Origin: an uncultured Solobacterium sp.
GTDB lineage: Bacteria > Bacillota_I > Bacilli_A > Erysipelotrichales > Erysipelotrichaceae
NCBI GenBank assembly: GCA_900546285.1
Contig: URCJ01000017.1
Span: forward strand, 1-36,282
Direction: 5' to 3'
Length of the DNA stretch: 36,282 nt
In this document: positions 23,168-31,439 of the stretch, in pieces
Position numbering within the stretch: position 1 is the first letter of the stretch
Layout of the letters: every line of letters starts with the position of its first letter
Notes under the pieces: model-generated
What the model saw: the letters and a program-made list of their open reading frames with translations, nothing else
The model's database searches: none
Told to the model about the DNA's origin: nothing
Program-made: the position numbers and the translations under genes

Positions 23168-24679
23168 ATGGCAAAATTTTTTAAAGAAGAATCTAGAACA
23201 TTTAACGAATACTTACTAGTACCAGGTTTATCTACAAGAGAAAACACTCCTAGTAATGTTGATCTTACAACACCTTTAGTTAGGTTTAAAAAAGGTGAAG
23301 AAAGTACAATCAAGCTAAAGCTTCCAATGATAAGCGCAATCATGCAGTCAGTATCAAATGATACTATGGCTATTGCTTTGGCAAAAGAGGGCGGTGTCAG
23401 CTTCATTTATGGTTCTCAAACTATTGAGCAACAAGCTGAAATGGTTAGAAAAGTAAAGACTCATAAGGCTGGTTTTGTAATTTCTGACTCAAATGTTAAG
23501 CCTGAAAATACTATCGCTGAACTATTAGAAGTAATTGAAAGAACAGGACATTCTACTGTGGCAGTTACTGATGATGGTAAGAATCATGGTATTTTAAAAG
23601 GTATTATCACATCTAGAGACTATCGTTTAGGTAGAGTCTCATTAGATGATAAGGTAGAAAAATACATGACACCAATTGAAAAGTTGGTATGTGGTCATGT
23701 TTCACTTACATTAAGTGAATGCAACGATTTAATCTGGGATAACAAGTTAAATAGTTTACCTATCTTAGATGATGAAAAGCGTTTAGTTTACTTAGTATTT
23801 AGAAAAGACTATGAAGCTCATAAGGAACATCCAAACGAACTATTAGATGAACACAAGAGATTTATTGTTGGTGCTGGTATCAATACAAGAGACTATGAAG
23901 AAAGAGTTCCAGCACTAGTTGAAGCTGGTGTTGACGTATTATGTATTGACTCTTCAGAAGGTTTTACTGAATACCAAAAGGATACAATTGCTTGGATTCA
24001 TGAAAAGTATGATGGTAGAGTTAAAGTTGGTGCTGGTAATATTGTTGATGAAGATGGTTTCCGTTTCTTAGCTGATGCAGGTGCTGACTTCATTAAGATT
24101 GGTATCGGTGGTGGTTCTATTTGTATCACAAGAGAAACAAAGGGTATCGGTAGAGGTCAAGCTACAGCTGTTATTGAGGTTGCTAAGGCAAGAGATGCAT
24201 ACTTTGAAGAAACTGGTATTTATGTACCAATATGTTCAGATGGTGGTATCGTTTATGACCATCATATTTCGTTAGCTCTTGCGATGGGTGCTGACTTTGT
24301 AATGTTAGGCAGATACTTCTCTCGTTTTGAAGAATCTCCAACTAATAAGATTATGTTAAATGGCTCTTACTATAAGGAATACTGGGGTGAAGGTTCAAAT
24401 CGTGCTAGAAACTGGCAAAGATATGATGTTGGTCAAAAGTCTGGTATGTCTTTCGAAGAAGGTGTTGACTCTTATGTACCTTATGCAGGTTATTTAAGAG
24501 ATAATGTTAGGGTTACTACTGCTAAGATTAAGTCTACTATGTCTAACTGTGGTGCTAATAACTTAACTGAATTTAGAGATAAGGCTCGCTTAACTCTTGT
24601 ATCAAGCACTTCTATTGTTGAGGGTGGTGCCCATGATGTTGTGGTTAAGAAGAACTCTAATGGTCAAGGTAACTTTTAA
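23168..24679 (+). CDS. guaB: IMP dehydrogenase (divergent Firmicute clade)
   Basis: Oxidises IMP to XMP with NAD, the committed step to GTP. The 503 residues form a TIM barrel interrupted by a CBS pair (about 97-220, with GHSTVAVTDDGKNHGILKG). The catalytic loop reads GIGGGSICITRETKGIGRG with Cys319; most bacterial GuaB proteins have GPGSICTTR there. The flap Arg-Tyr region corresponds to NWQRYDVGQ, and SVSNDTMAIALAKEGG marks the NAD/IMP N-terminal region. The loop sequence and the long C-terminal part (SYVPYAGYLRDNV) place it in a distinct clade that I recall from clostridial and related genomes. AGGGGCAGG precedes the ATG. It is a single-gene unit ending at the terminator at 24697. Confidence 0.92.
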   Translation: MAKFFKEESRTFNEYLLVPGLSTRENTPSNVDLTTPLVRFKKGEESTIKLKLPMISAIMQSVSNDTMAIALAKEGGVSFIYGSQTIEQQAEMVRKVKTHKAGFVISDSNVKPENTIAELLEVIERTGHSTVAVTDDGKNHGILKGIITSRDYRLGRVSLDDKVEKYMTPIEKLVCGHVSLTLSECNDLIWDNKLNSLPILDDEKRLVYLVFRKDYEAHKEHPNELLDEHKRFIVGAGINTRDYEERVPALVEAGVDVLCIDSSEGFTEYQKDTIAWIHEKYDGRVKVGAGNIVDEDGFRFLADAGADFIKIGIGGGSICITRETKGIGRGQATAVIEVAKARDAYFEETGIYVPICSDGGIVYDHHISLALAMGADFVMLGRYFSRFEESPTNKIMLNGSYYKEYWGEGSNRARNWQRYDVGQKSGMSFEEGVDSYVPYAGYLRDNVRVTTAKIKSTMSNCGANNLTEFRDKARLTLVSSTSIVEGGAHDVVVKKNSNGQGNF

Positions 24680-24696
24680 GAATAATTGATTTATAG

Positions 24697-24728
24697 AAGT
24701 TGTATGTTTTAATATGTACAACTTTTTT
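24697..24728 (+). terminator. Terminator of guaB
   Basis: AAGTTGTA (24697-24704) pairs with TACAACTT (24717-24724) around a 12-nt loop, followed by a run of T to 24728. Confidence 0.85.
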
Positions 24729-24750
24729 AATTAAAGATAGAGGAAATTTT

Positions 24751-26022
24751 ATGTTAAGAAACAGTAGTATTTATCAAGTATTTGTCAGAAATTATAAGGG
24801 TGAAGGTAAGTTTAAAGATTTAATTAACGATATTAAAAGAATAAGCGATATGGGCTTTGAATATTTATATCTATGTCCTATTCATCCGATTGGTAAGGTT
24901 AATAGAAAGGGTACTTTAGGTTCTCCTTATGCCATTAGTGATTATTATAAAATCAATGATGAATATGGTGATATGGAAGATTTTGATGATTTAGTTAAAG
25001 AGTGCCACAATAATAATTTAAAGATAATGATTGATATCGTTATTAATCATAGTTCTCCTGATTGTGTTTTTACTTTAACTAATCCTGAATTCTATTATCG
25101 AAATAATGAAGGCAATTTTGGCAATCGTGTAGCTGATTGGACTGATGTCATTGACTTTAATTATGATAATAAAGCTTTAAGAGAAGAAATGATTAAGATG
25201 TTGTCATTTTGGGCTAATAAGGGTGTTGATGGTTTTAGATGTGATGTTGCATCACTTGTTCCATCTGACTTTTGGTTAGAGGCAAAAGAAGCTATAAGTA
25301 AGATAAATAAAGACTTTGTATGGCTAGGTGAAAGTGTTGAATTTGAATTCATCGAGGCGATTAGAAAACTTAGCTTTAAAGCCTTTACTGATTACGAATT
25401 ATTTGAAGCCTTTGATATGTTGTATAGCTATGATATTAAGTCTTTTATTAATGATGCCTTTATTAATGAAAAGAATTTAAATATCTTGGCCAGAATGATT
25501 AATTATCAAAATTCTGAGTTTAAATTAAATAATCTAAAAGTTAAATATCTAGAAAATCATGATAATGAAAGAATCTATACTTTATTAAAGAAGAATAAGA
25601 ATAAAGTATTAAATTATTTAGCTTTCATTTTTCTACAAAGAGGTGTTCCTTTTGTCTATGCAGGACAGGAAGCGTGGTGTGAACATAAACCGACTTTATT
25701 TGATAAGGATATGCTAGATTGGTCTAATTATGATGAAACTTATGTTGAACTAATTAAGAAACTTAATTCTTTAAGAAAATTAGATATCTTTAAAGATGAA
25801 ACATATTGCCATGTAGGTGAACATGAAGATTATTTCGATGTGACCTTATGTAGTGAAAAAGAAGAATATTATGGTATCTATAATGTCTTGGACTTAAAAG
25901 ATAAAATGAAGACTGAATTAAATGATGGAACTTATATTAATTTGATTGATGATAAGGAAGTTATAATCACAAATACTGAAGTAGATTCTTCTTGTTTACC
26001 ATTGTTTGTAAGAGTTAAATGA
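24751..26022 (+). CDS. GH13 alpha-amylase-family glycosidase, cytoplasmic
   Basis: A 423-residue family GH13 enzyme acting on alpha-glucosidic bonds. The four conserved regions are visible: I, DIVINHSS; II, GFRCDVAS with the nucleophile Asp; III, WLGES with the acid/base Glu; IV, YLENHDNERI with the third acidic residue. The N-terminus NSSIYQVFVRNY is the usual start of the barrel. There is no signal peptide, so it acts inside the cell, probably on maltodextrins or similar oligosaccharides. The ATG at 24751 follows GAGG; the longer frame to 24700 runs through the guaB terminator and is rejected. It is smaller than typical secreted amylases, with a short C-terminal beta domain. It is monocistronic. 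Confidence 0.9.
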   Translation: MLRNSSIYQVFVRNYKGEGKFKDLINDIKRISDMGFEYLYLCPIHPIGKVNRKGTLGSPYAISDYYKINDEYGDMEDFDDLVKECHNNNLKIMIDIVINHSSPDCVFTLTNPEFYYRNNEGNFGNRVADWTDVIDFNYDNKALREEMIKMLSFWANKGVDGFRCDVASLVPSDFWLEAKEAISKINKDFVWLGESVEFEFIEAIRKLSFKAFTDYELFEAFDMLYSYDIKSFINDAFINEKNLNILARMINYQNSEFKLNNLKVKYLENHDNERIYTLLKKNKNKVLNYLAFIFLQRGVPFVYAGQEAWCEHKPTLFDKDMLDWSNYDETYVELIKKLNSLRKLDIFKDETYCHVGEHEDYFDVTLCSEKEEYYGIYNVLDLKDKMKTELNDGTYINLIDDKEVIITNTEVDSSCLPLFVRVK

Positions 26023-26047
26023 TTGAGTACTTAAGTACTCAATTTTT
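26022..26047 (+). terminator. Terminator of the GH13 gene
   Basis: A perfect 22-nt palindrome, ATTGAGTAC-TTAA-GTACTCAAT (26022-26043), is followed by TTTT. It begins at the last base of the stop codon. Confidence 0.9.
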
Positions 26048-26120
26048 AATATTTAGGGTAGGAATTTTATCATTTATCGGCAACTATATTATGAAAGGAG
26101 AAGACGATATCTAGAAAATG

Positions 26121-26165
26121 TTGCAAATACACTTGAAAAGTGATAAAAAATAAGTGTATATGCAA
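26121..26165 (+). promoter_or_regulatory. Promoter and inverted-repeat operator of abiEi
   Basis: TTGCAA (26121-26126), a 17-nt spacer and TGATAAAAA (26141-26149, extended -10) form a promoter that would start near 26156. A 14-bp inverted repeat with one mismatch brackets it: TTGCAAATACACTT (26121-26134) and AAGTGTATATGCAA (26152-26165). The left arm covers the -35 box. The right arm covers the transcription start and the ATG at 26160. Known AbiEi antitoxins repress their own promoter by binding inverted repeats, so this is the likely operator. Confidence 0.7.
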
Positions 26166-26765
26166 CAAAAAAAGAATTATAAACAACAAATAAAAGAATA
26201 TGTAAATACTTCTGGAGGTATCATAACATCTAAATATTGTAGAGAACATAATATTCCTACTATATATCTTAATCGTTTAGTAGAAGAAGGTTTTTTGTTT
26301 AAAGCTAGAAAAGGCATTTATCTTACAAAAGACGGTGATTATGATGAATTTTATTTTTTTCAGCTACAGTATCCTAAAGCTATATATTCTTACAATACCG
26401 CTCTTTATTTTATTGATAAAACAGATAAGTTGCCTAATATTGTTGATGTTACTGTATATAATGGCTATAAATTTAATAAAAAAATTAGGAATGTTGATAT
26501 TCATTATGTTGATAAAAAAACATATGACATTGGCATTGTAGAAGTTAAAACCTCATATGGTAATGTAGTTAAAGCTTATTCATTAGAAAGAGTGCTTTGC
26601 GATTTTCTTGTACATAAAAAAGAAATGGATATAGAAGATTATTTAAAACTTGTTCAATCATATATATTTGATAAGAATAAGGATGTTAGTTCTTTTTATT
26701 GTTTAATCCACAAAATGGGAGTTGTTGATAAAATTGTAGATGTCGTCCAAATAATGTGTGAATAA
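26160..26765 (+). CDS. abiEi: AbiEi-family antitoxin (type IV toxin-antitoxin)
   Basis: The antitoxin of an AbiE system, 201 residues from the ATG at 26160. The N-terminal winged-helix DNA-binding domain (1-60) reads TSKYCREHNIPTIYLNRLV and GFLFKARKGIYLT. The C-terminal part follows the AbiEi pattern: SYNTALYFI, KAYSLERVLCDFL. The antitoxin binds operator DNA and counters the toxin without forming a stable protein complex in the studied cases. A GTG at 26154 is an alternative start. Neither has a ribosome site, and the predicted transcript starts within a few nucleotides, so it may be leaderless. Codon use is AAA- and AT-rich, unlike the neighbouring core genes, suggesting transfer. It overlaps the toxin gene by 8 nt. 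Confidence 0.88.
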   Translation: MQQKKNYKQQIKEYVNTSGGIITSKYCREHNIPTIYLNRLVEEGFLFKARKGIYLTKDGDYDEFYFFQLQYPKAIYSYNTALYFIDKTDKLPNIVDVTVYNGYKFNKKIRNVDIHYVDKKTYDIGIVEVKTSYGNVVKAYSLERVLCDFLVHKKEMDIEDYLKLVQSYIFDKNKDVSSFYCLIHKMGVVDKIVDVVQIMCE

Positions 26766-27597
26766 AGATAAATTAACTTATTTATGCCACAAAATCAGTG
26801 AGGACAATAATATCTCTTTTAATGATGTTATGCCTTATTATTTTATGGAAAGTGTTTTAAAGAAGATTTCCAATAGTAGATACCATGATAATTTCGTCTA
26901 TAAAGGTGGATATTTGCTTTCTTGCATCCTAGGAATTGATTCTAGAACTACTAAAGACATTGATTTATTAATTGAATGTTTTAAACTCGAAAGTGATGTT
27001 ATTTATAAATTATTTCATGAAATATTAAACCCTTTGCCAAGTGATGAAATTGATTACCAAATAGTTGGAGTTGATTCTATTAAAGAAAATGATATATATG
27101 GGGGCTTTAGAGTTTCCATAATGTGCAAAACTTATAATATTAAGCAAAAAGTATCTATTGATATCGCCACAGGAGATGTGATTACACCATTTCCTATTGA
27201 TTATAGATACAAAAGTATATTTGATAATAATGAGATAAAAATAAAAACATATAATCTAGAAACAATTTTAGCTGAAAAAGTTCAGACTATTTACGAAAAA
27301 GGACTTATTAATAGTAGGAACAAAGATTTTTATGATCTTTATATCATTTATAAACTAAAGCTGGATGAAATTGATGTTGAAGTTTTTAAGGAAGCGTGTA
27401 TTTCTACATTTGCCTACAGGAATACAAAATTGGATTTTAATGAAATAATTGTTTTATTGAAAAACATTAAAACCAACAATCAATTTAATAGTCGTTGGCA
27501 ATCTTATGCTTTAAAGAACACATACACAAGCGATTTAACGTTTGATGAAGTAATAGATTGTGCTATTAAATTAATCATGATAATCATAGACAATTGA
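26758..27597 (+). CDS. abiEii: AbiEii-family toxin (nucleotidyltransferase)
   Basis: The toxin of the AbiE pair, 279 residues with a nucleotidyltransferase fold. The four family motifs are visible: I, KGGYLLSCILG followed by RTTKDIDLLIE with the metal-binding Asp pair; II, VSIDIATGD; III, ETILAEKVQTI with the catalytic Lys; IV, NKDFYDLYII. AbiEii proteins are bacteriostatic and act in phage abortive infection; some studied relatives add nucleotides to tRNA. It starts at GTG 26758 in the sequence GTGAATAA, which overlaps the abiEi stop, so translation is coupled and probably kept low. All motifs are intact, so the system looks functional. Confidence 0.9.
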   Translation: MNKDKLTYLCHKISEDNNISFNDVMPYYFMESVLKKISNSRYHDNFVYKGGYLLSCILGIDSRTTKDIDLLIECFKLESDVIYKLFHEILNPLPSDEIDYQIVGVDSIKENDIYGGFRVSIMCKTYNIKQKVSIDIATGDVITPFPIDYRYKSIFDNNEIKIKTYNLETILAEKVQTIYEKGLINSRNKDFYDLYIIYKLKLDEIDVEVFKEACISTFAYRNTKLDFNEIIVLLKNIKTNNQFNSRWQSYALKNTYTSDLTFDEVIDCAIKLIMIIIDN

Positions 27598-27649
27598 TTA
27601 TGAAGGTGATGATGAAATTCCAAAAATTTCATGGTTTGTTTAAAATGAA

Positions 27650-27676
27650 AAGAGAATGACATAGTTGCATTCTCTT
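27650..27676. terminator. Bidirectional terminator between abiEii and rnhC
   Basis: AAGAGAATG (27650-27658) pairs with CATTCTCTT (27668-27676). On the minus strand it overlaps the rnhC stop and is followed by TTCATTTT. On the plus strand it is followed by ATTTG. It serves the two convergent genes. Confidence 0.8.
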
Positions 27677-28523
27677 ATTTGTTTTCAATCTTCTTATAAT
27701 TCGCAAAGTGAAGCTTTGCTACATCATTAAGTCTATCCTTACCATACTTTTGGATAAAGATAAGGGCATCGTTATCTACTTTTTCATCAGCGCCCTTATG
27801 GAAAGTCATCTTATATTTGCGTTCCATTTCGGATATCTTCGTTAAAAAAGCGAATCTCGCGATTACTGATGCAGCAGCAACCGCAGGATATTTTGATTCA
27901 GCCTTAGTTTCAAATACTAAATCATGATAAACTTCAGCGTCTTCTCTTAAATATGAATAATAAAGATTCTCAGGCGCAAATTGATCAACATAGGCAACCT
28001 TAGGAATGGTATATCCTTTCTTTAAAAGATTGATATAAGCCTTATTATGTAATTTAGCCTTAATCGCATTCAAATTGTAATGATCATGAACAGTGTTATA
28101 TTGTTTATTCTCAAGAATCAATAAAGAATGCTTCAATTCTTTCATTAAAGTAGGACCAACTTTAATTATATGTTCATCAGTTAATTGTTTACTATCAGTG
28201 ATATGTAACTTATCTAACAAAGGAAATTGATCTTCTTCTACAATACAAGCACAAACACAAACTGGTCCAAAGAAGTCTCCTGTACCCACTTCATCAGAAC
28301 CTGCTTGTCTACATACTTTCTTTTCAATAAAGTCTTGAGCATAAAAAAGGGCATCACTACCTTGGAATACTACTTTATCATTAGTATAAATAGAAATAGT
28401 AAGGCCTTCTCTACTTATAAAAGTATCAATATATTCATTTTTAGATGGTTTGATATCATCTTTAAAAGTTTCTTTAATCTTGTTAATCTTATCTTTTGGT
28501 AATTTTAGTGAAATTGTGTTCAT
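27675..28523 (-). CDS. rnhC: Ribonuclease HIII
   Basis: RNase HIII cuts the RNA strand of RNA-DNA hybrids. The 282 residues contain an N-terminal TBP-like substrate-binding domain (about 1-85) and the catalytic RNase H fold. The type 2 hallmark is AGSDEVGTGDFFGP with the first Asp-Glu pair. Further landmarks are the Asp in ITDSKQLTD, AYVDQFAPEN and the Ala-rich PAVAAASVIARFAFL. No ribosome-binding site precedes the ATG at 28523. Instead an extended -10 box ends 6 nt upstream, so the message would be leaderless. It is divergent from cvpA; in Bacillus rnhC also neighbours zapA, cvpA, polX and mutS2. Confidence 0.95.
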   Translation of the reverse strand: MNTISLKLPKDKINKIKETFKDDIKPSKNEYIDTFISREGLTISIYTNDKVVFQGSDALFYAQDFIEKKVCRQAGSDEVGTGDFFGPVCVCACIVEEDQFPLLDKLHITDSKQLTDEHIIKVGPTLMKELKHSLLILENKQYNTVHDHYNLNAIKAKLHNKAYINLLKKGYTIPKVAYVDQFAPENLYYSYLREDAEVYHDLVFETKAESKYPAVAAASVIARFAFLTKISEMERKYKMTFHKGADEKVDNDALIFIQKYGKDRLNDVAKLHFANYKKIENK

Positions 28524-28529
28524 ATAAAT

Positions 28530-28561
28530 AGTTTAACACAAACAAAAATATCCTTTATACT
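28530..28561. promoter_or_regulatory. Overlapping divergent promoters of rnhC and cvpA
   Basis: On the plus strand TTAACA (28533-28538), a 17-nt spacer and TATACT (28556-28561) lie 6 nt before the cvpA ATG. On the minus strand TGTTAAACT (28538-28530), an extended -10, lies 6 nt before the rnhC ATG. The -35 box of one overlaps the -10 box of the other, so only one polymerase could use the site at a time. Confidence 0.7.
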
Positions 28562-28567
28562 ATAGAT

Positions 28568-29176
28568 ATGGTTATTTCAAGTGCATATTTTACATATTTA
28601 AACCTAGCCTTAATTATCCTATACCTAGCATTTGTAGTTATCGGATATAAGAATGGTTTAATCTTACAAATCGTTGATTTGGTATACAACATACTAGCTC
28701 TATTTATTGGCTACTTCTTAGCTCCAATACTAGCTAGTCATTTTCCTATTGTGAAACTAGATGAAGCCTATATGGCCTTAAAACTAAATGTTTTAATGGA
28801 TACTCTTATCTATATGATAATCGTCTTTATCTTATTAAAACTACTTTATCTAATTATTAAACCTTTGTTTGGCTTTGTCTCAAAGATTCCTTTGATTGGC
28901 TTTGTCAATGATATTGGTGGTGCCTTAATGGGCATTGTTAATGCGACTATTGTGGTTTTATTGTTCTGTATGTTGTTAAACACACCTTTATTTAAAAATG
29001 GAAATGAAGTAAAAGAAAAAACATATTTAAAGACTATTAATGGTTTATCTTACAAGGCTTTAGAATTTTCAATGGATCATTTTGACTTTCAAAAAGAATT
29101 CAAAGACTTTGATATAGATAAGACAAGAATGGCCTTTGACAAGTGGTTAGAAGAACAAGGTGTTTTTGATGAATAA
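28568..29176 (+). CDS. cvpA: CvpA-family membrane protein
   Basis: A 202-residue membrane protein of the CvpA/YshB family, with four hydrophobic segments (about 8-28, 32-52, 75-98 and 112-140) and a charged cytoplasmic tail. The family pattern NGLILQIVDLVYNILALFIGY follows the first helix. The role is not well defined; relatives are linked to colicin V production and envelope integrity. It has no ribosome site, and the -10 box lies 6 nt before the ATG, so it probably heads a leaderless transcript. It overlaps mutS2 by 8 nt, and the cvpA-mutS2 neighbourhood is conserved in Firmicutes. Confidence 0.88.
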   Translation: MVISSAYFTYLNLALIILYLAFVVIGYKNGLILQIVDLVYNILALFIGYFLAPILASHFPIVKLDEAYMALKLNVLMDTLIYMIIVFILLKLLYLIIKPLFGFVSKIPLIGFVNDIGGALMGIVNATIVVLLFCMLLNTPLFKNGNEVKEKTYLKTINGLSYKALEFSMDHFDFQKEFKDFDIDKTRMAFDKWLEEQGVFDE

Positions 29177-31439
29177 TTATAATCATTTAGACTTAGATAA
29201 GGTTAAAGATTTAGTTTGCCAATATACTAGTATTAAACAAGCAAGTTACTATATTCAAAATGAAGAAATTATCTTTAATCCTCTAGTAATTAAATCAAAA
29301 CTTAAGGATAGTGAAGAAGCTTTAAATTTATTAAAAAAAGACTTTTATTTATCTTTTGATGGCATTGTTGATATTGGTGATATCTTAGTAAAGGCTTCTA
29401 AAGATATTTGTTTAGATGGATATGAATTAGCCAATGTTTTAACATTCTCTAATCATTGTCTAAGAATCAAAAATAGAATGAGTAGTCTAAGTGATGACTT
29501 AAATATTAAGGGTTATAGTGAATCTTTATTCATAGATGAAAACTTAATCAAAAGAATTGATAAGGTAGTGGATATTAATGGCAACATCAAAGAAGATGCT
29601 AGTCCTAAGCTTAAGTCTATCTTTGAATCTATTAATAGAAACAGTGATCGCATTAGAAGTGCTTGTGCTACATTTGTGACAAGACATTCATCTTCTTTAC
29701 AAGAAAATAATGTTTTTACTAGAAATGATAGAATAGTTTTCTTATTGAAGAATTCAGATAAACATAAATTCAAAGGCTTCCAATATGGCACTAGTGCTTC
29801 TGGCTTAGCCACTTATGTAGAACCTGAAGAATTTGTAGAATTAAATAATAAGACTCTTGCTTTAGAAAATGAAAAGTTAGAAGAAGTTAATAGAATACTA
29901 AGAGAATTATCTTATTTTGTAGGCAAGGTAGCTTCTTTATACCAATTTAATTTTGATTCATTGGTTAAATTAGATGTGATCTTCGCTAAGGCTGAATATG
30001 GTTTTTATAATTCAGGCTGTGTAGCTAGTATCAACTATGACCATAATCTATATATCAAAGACATAGCTCATCCTCTAATTGATTCAAAGAAGGTGGTCTT
30101 AAATACTTATACTTTAAGTAATCCATATAGAGGAATTGTAATATCTGGTACCAATACTGGTGGTAAGACCGTTGGATTAAAGTTAATTGGTCTATCTGTT
30201 TTAATGTCATATCTAGGTATTCCCGTACTAGCTAGTAAGGCTGATATACCTTTCTATGAAAATGTCTATATTGATATCGATGATAATCAATCAATCACTA
30301 ATGCCTTGAGTACTTTTAGTGCCCATATTTCAAATATTAATAATATTTTAAATAGAGCCAATGAAAATTCTTTAATCTTGATTGATGAACTTATTTCAGG
30401 TACCGATCCTAAAGAAGCTCAGGCTATCTCTTTAGCTATTTTAAAGGAAATCTTAAAATCTAAGGCTTACTTTGTCATTACGACCCACTATGATGATATT
30501 AAGGAGTTTGCCTATAACGAAGAATCTATTTTGTTAAGTTCTGTTGGTTTTGATATGGAAAAGTTAAAGCCAACTTATAAATATATTGAAAATTCTATTG
30601 GTGTATCTAATGCGATTGATATTGCCTCACGTTATTTCGATAATCAAAGACTGATTGAGGATGCCAAGGATTATTTGAAGCTTAATCAATCTAAACAAGA
30701 AGAATTAATCGAAAGATTGGCTAAGGAAATAGCGGAGAATGAATCTATTAAGAAGACTTTAAGTGAGGAACTTGAGAAGAACAGATTACTACAAAGTGAA
30801 CTTAATACAAAGATAGCTGAATTTGAGAAAGAAAAAGATATTATAAGAGAAAAATATCATAAGGAATTAAATGACTATATCGAAAAGATAAAGGAAGAAG
30901 CTTATGATAAGTTAGAAAGTATCAAAGATAAGGAAGATGAAAAAATTATCCATGAGATTAGTAATTTAAAGAAGAATACTTCAAAGATTGAAAAGAAACC
31001 GGTAGTTTTTGAAGTTGGCGATCTTGTTAGAATTGGCGAATCTAATGGTGTTGGTGATATTGTTGAATTAAATGGCAAAAATGTAAGTGTCAATGTAAGA
31101 GGTATGATTATTAAGACTAAGACTAATAATCTAACTAAGTTGCCTAAGAAACAAGTCAAGAAAGAATATGTGCCAAGACAGAGAATGGAGAGAGTAAAAA
31201 GAGAAATCAACTTAGTAGGTGAAAGAGTTGAAGATGCTTTAGCCTTACTTGATCCATACTTAGATAGTGCCTTTGGCTCAGGACTAAGCGAAGTTAAGGT
31301 CATCCATGGTGCTGGTACTGGACAACTTAGAAATGGTATTCGTGAGCATCTTAAGAAGAATAAGATTGTCAAGGAATTTGGTAATGGTGATATATATGAT
31401 GGTGGTGGTAATGTCACTATCGTTAAGTTTAAGAAATAA
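29169..31439 (+). CDS. mutS2: MutS2 (ATPase with Smr domain)
   Basis: MutS2 is a clamp-shaped MutS relative without the mismatch-recognition domain. Family members suppress recombination or, in Bacillus, rescue collided ribosomes. The 756 residues contain the helical core, the ATPase with Walker A GTNTGGKT (327-334), STFSAHISNI and Walker B LILIDELISGTDP, then a long Glu/Lys-rich coiled coil (about 500-610), a KOW-like segment (FEVGDLVRIGESNGVGDIV) and the C-terminal Smr nuclease domain (about 680-756, KVIHGAGTGQLRNGIREHL). The start at 29169 lies in ATGAATAA, overlapping cvpA. The in-frame GTG at 29160 has no better signal. It touches uvrC by 1 nt. Confidence 0.96.
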   Translation: MNNYNHLDLDKVKDLVCQYTSIKQASYYIQNEEIIFNPLVIKSKLKDSEEALNLLKKDFYLSFDGIVDIGDILVKASKDICLDGYELANVLTFSNHCLRIKNRMSSLSDDLNIKGYSESLFIDENLIKRIDKVVDINGNIKEDASPKLKSIFESINRNSDRIRSACATFVTRHSSSLQENNVFTRNDRIVFLLKNSDKHKFKGFQYGTSASGLATYVEPEEFVELNNKTLALENEKLEEVNRILRELSYFVGKVASLYQFNFDSLVKLDVIFAKAEYGFYNSGCVASINYDHNLYIKDIAHPLIDSKKVVLNTYTLSNPYRGIVISGTNTGGKTVGLKLIGLSVLMSYLGIPVLASKADIPFYENVYIDIDDNQSITNALSTFSAHISNINNILNRANENSLILIDELISGTDPKEAQAISLAILKEILKSKAYFVITTHYDDIKEFAYNEESILLSSVGFDMEKLKPTYKYIENSIGVSNAIDIASRYFDNQRLIEDAKDYLKLNQSKQEELIERLAKEIAENESIKKTLSEELEKNRLLQSELNTKIAEFEKEKDIIREKYHKELNDYIEKIKEEAYDKLESIKDKEDEKIIHEISNLKKNTSKIEKKPVVFEVGDLVRIGESNGVGDIVELNGKNVSVNVRGMIIKTKTNNLTKLPKKQVKKEYVPRQRMERVKREINLVGERVEDALALLDPYLDSAFGSGLSEVKVIHGAGTGQLRNGIREHLKKNKIVKEFGNGDIYDGGGNVTIVKFKK

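Noticed and set aside
26057..26143. 28-codon open stretch rich in Arg and Tyr ending at TGA 26141, between the GH13 gene and abiEi
   Set aside because: It has no start codon with a ribosome site, follows a stop at 26054-26056, and this length is expected by chance; a decayed gene tail cannot be shown.
30902..31417. 171-codon open frame on the minus strand inside mutS2
   Set aside because: It mirrors the Lys/Glu-rich coiled-coil and Smr coding sequence, has Ser/Leu/Thr/Phe/Pro-rich composition and no ribosome site; it is a shadow frame.
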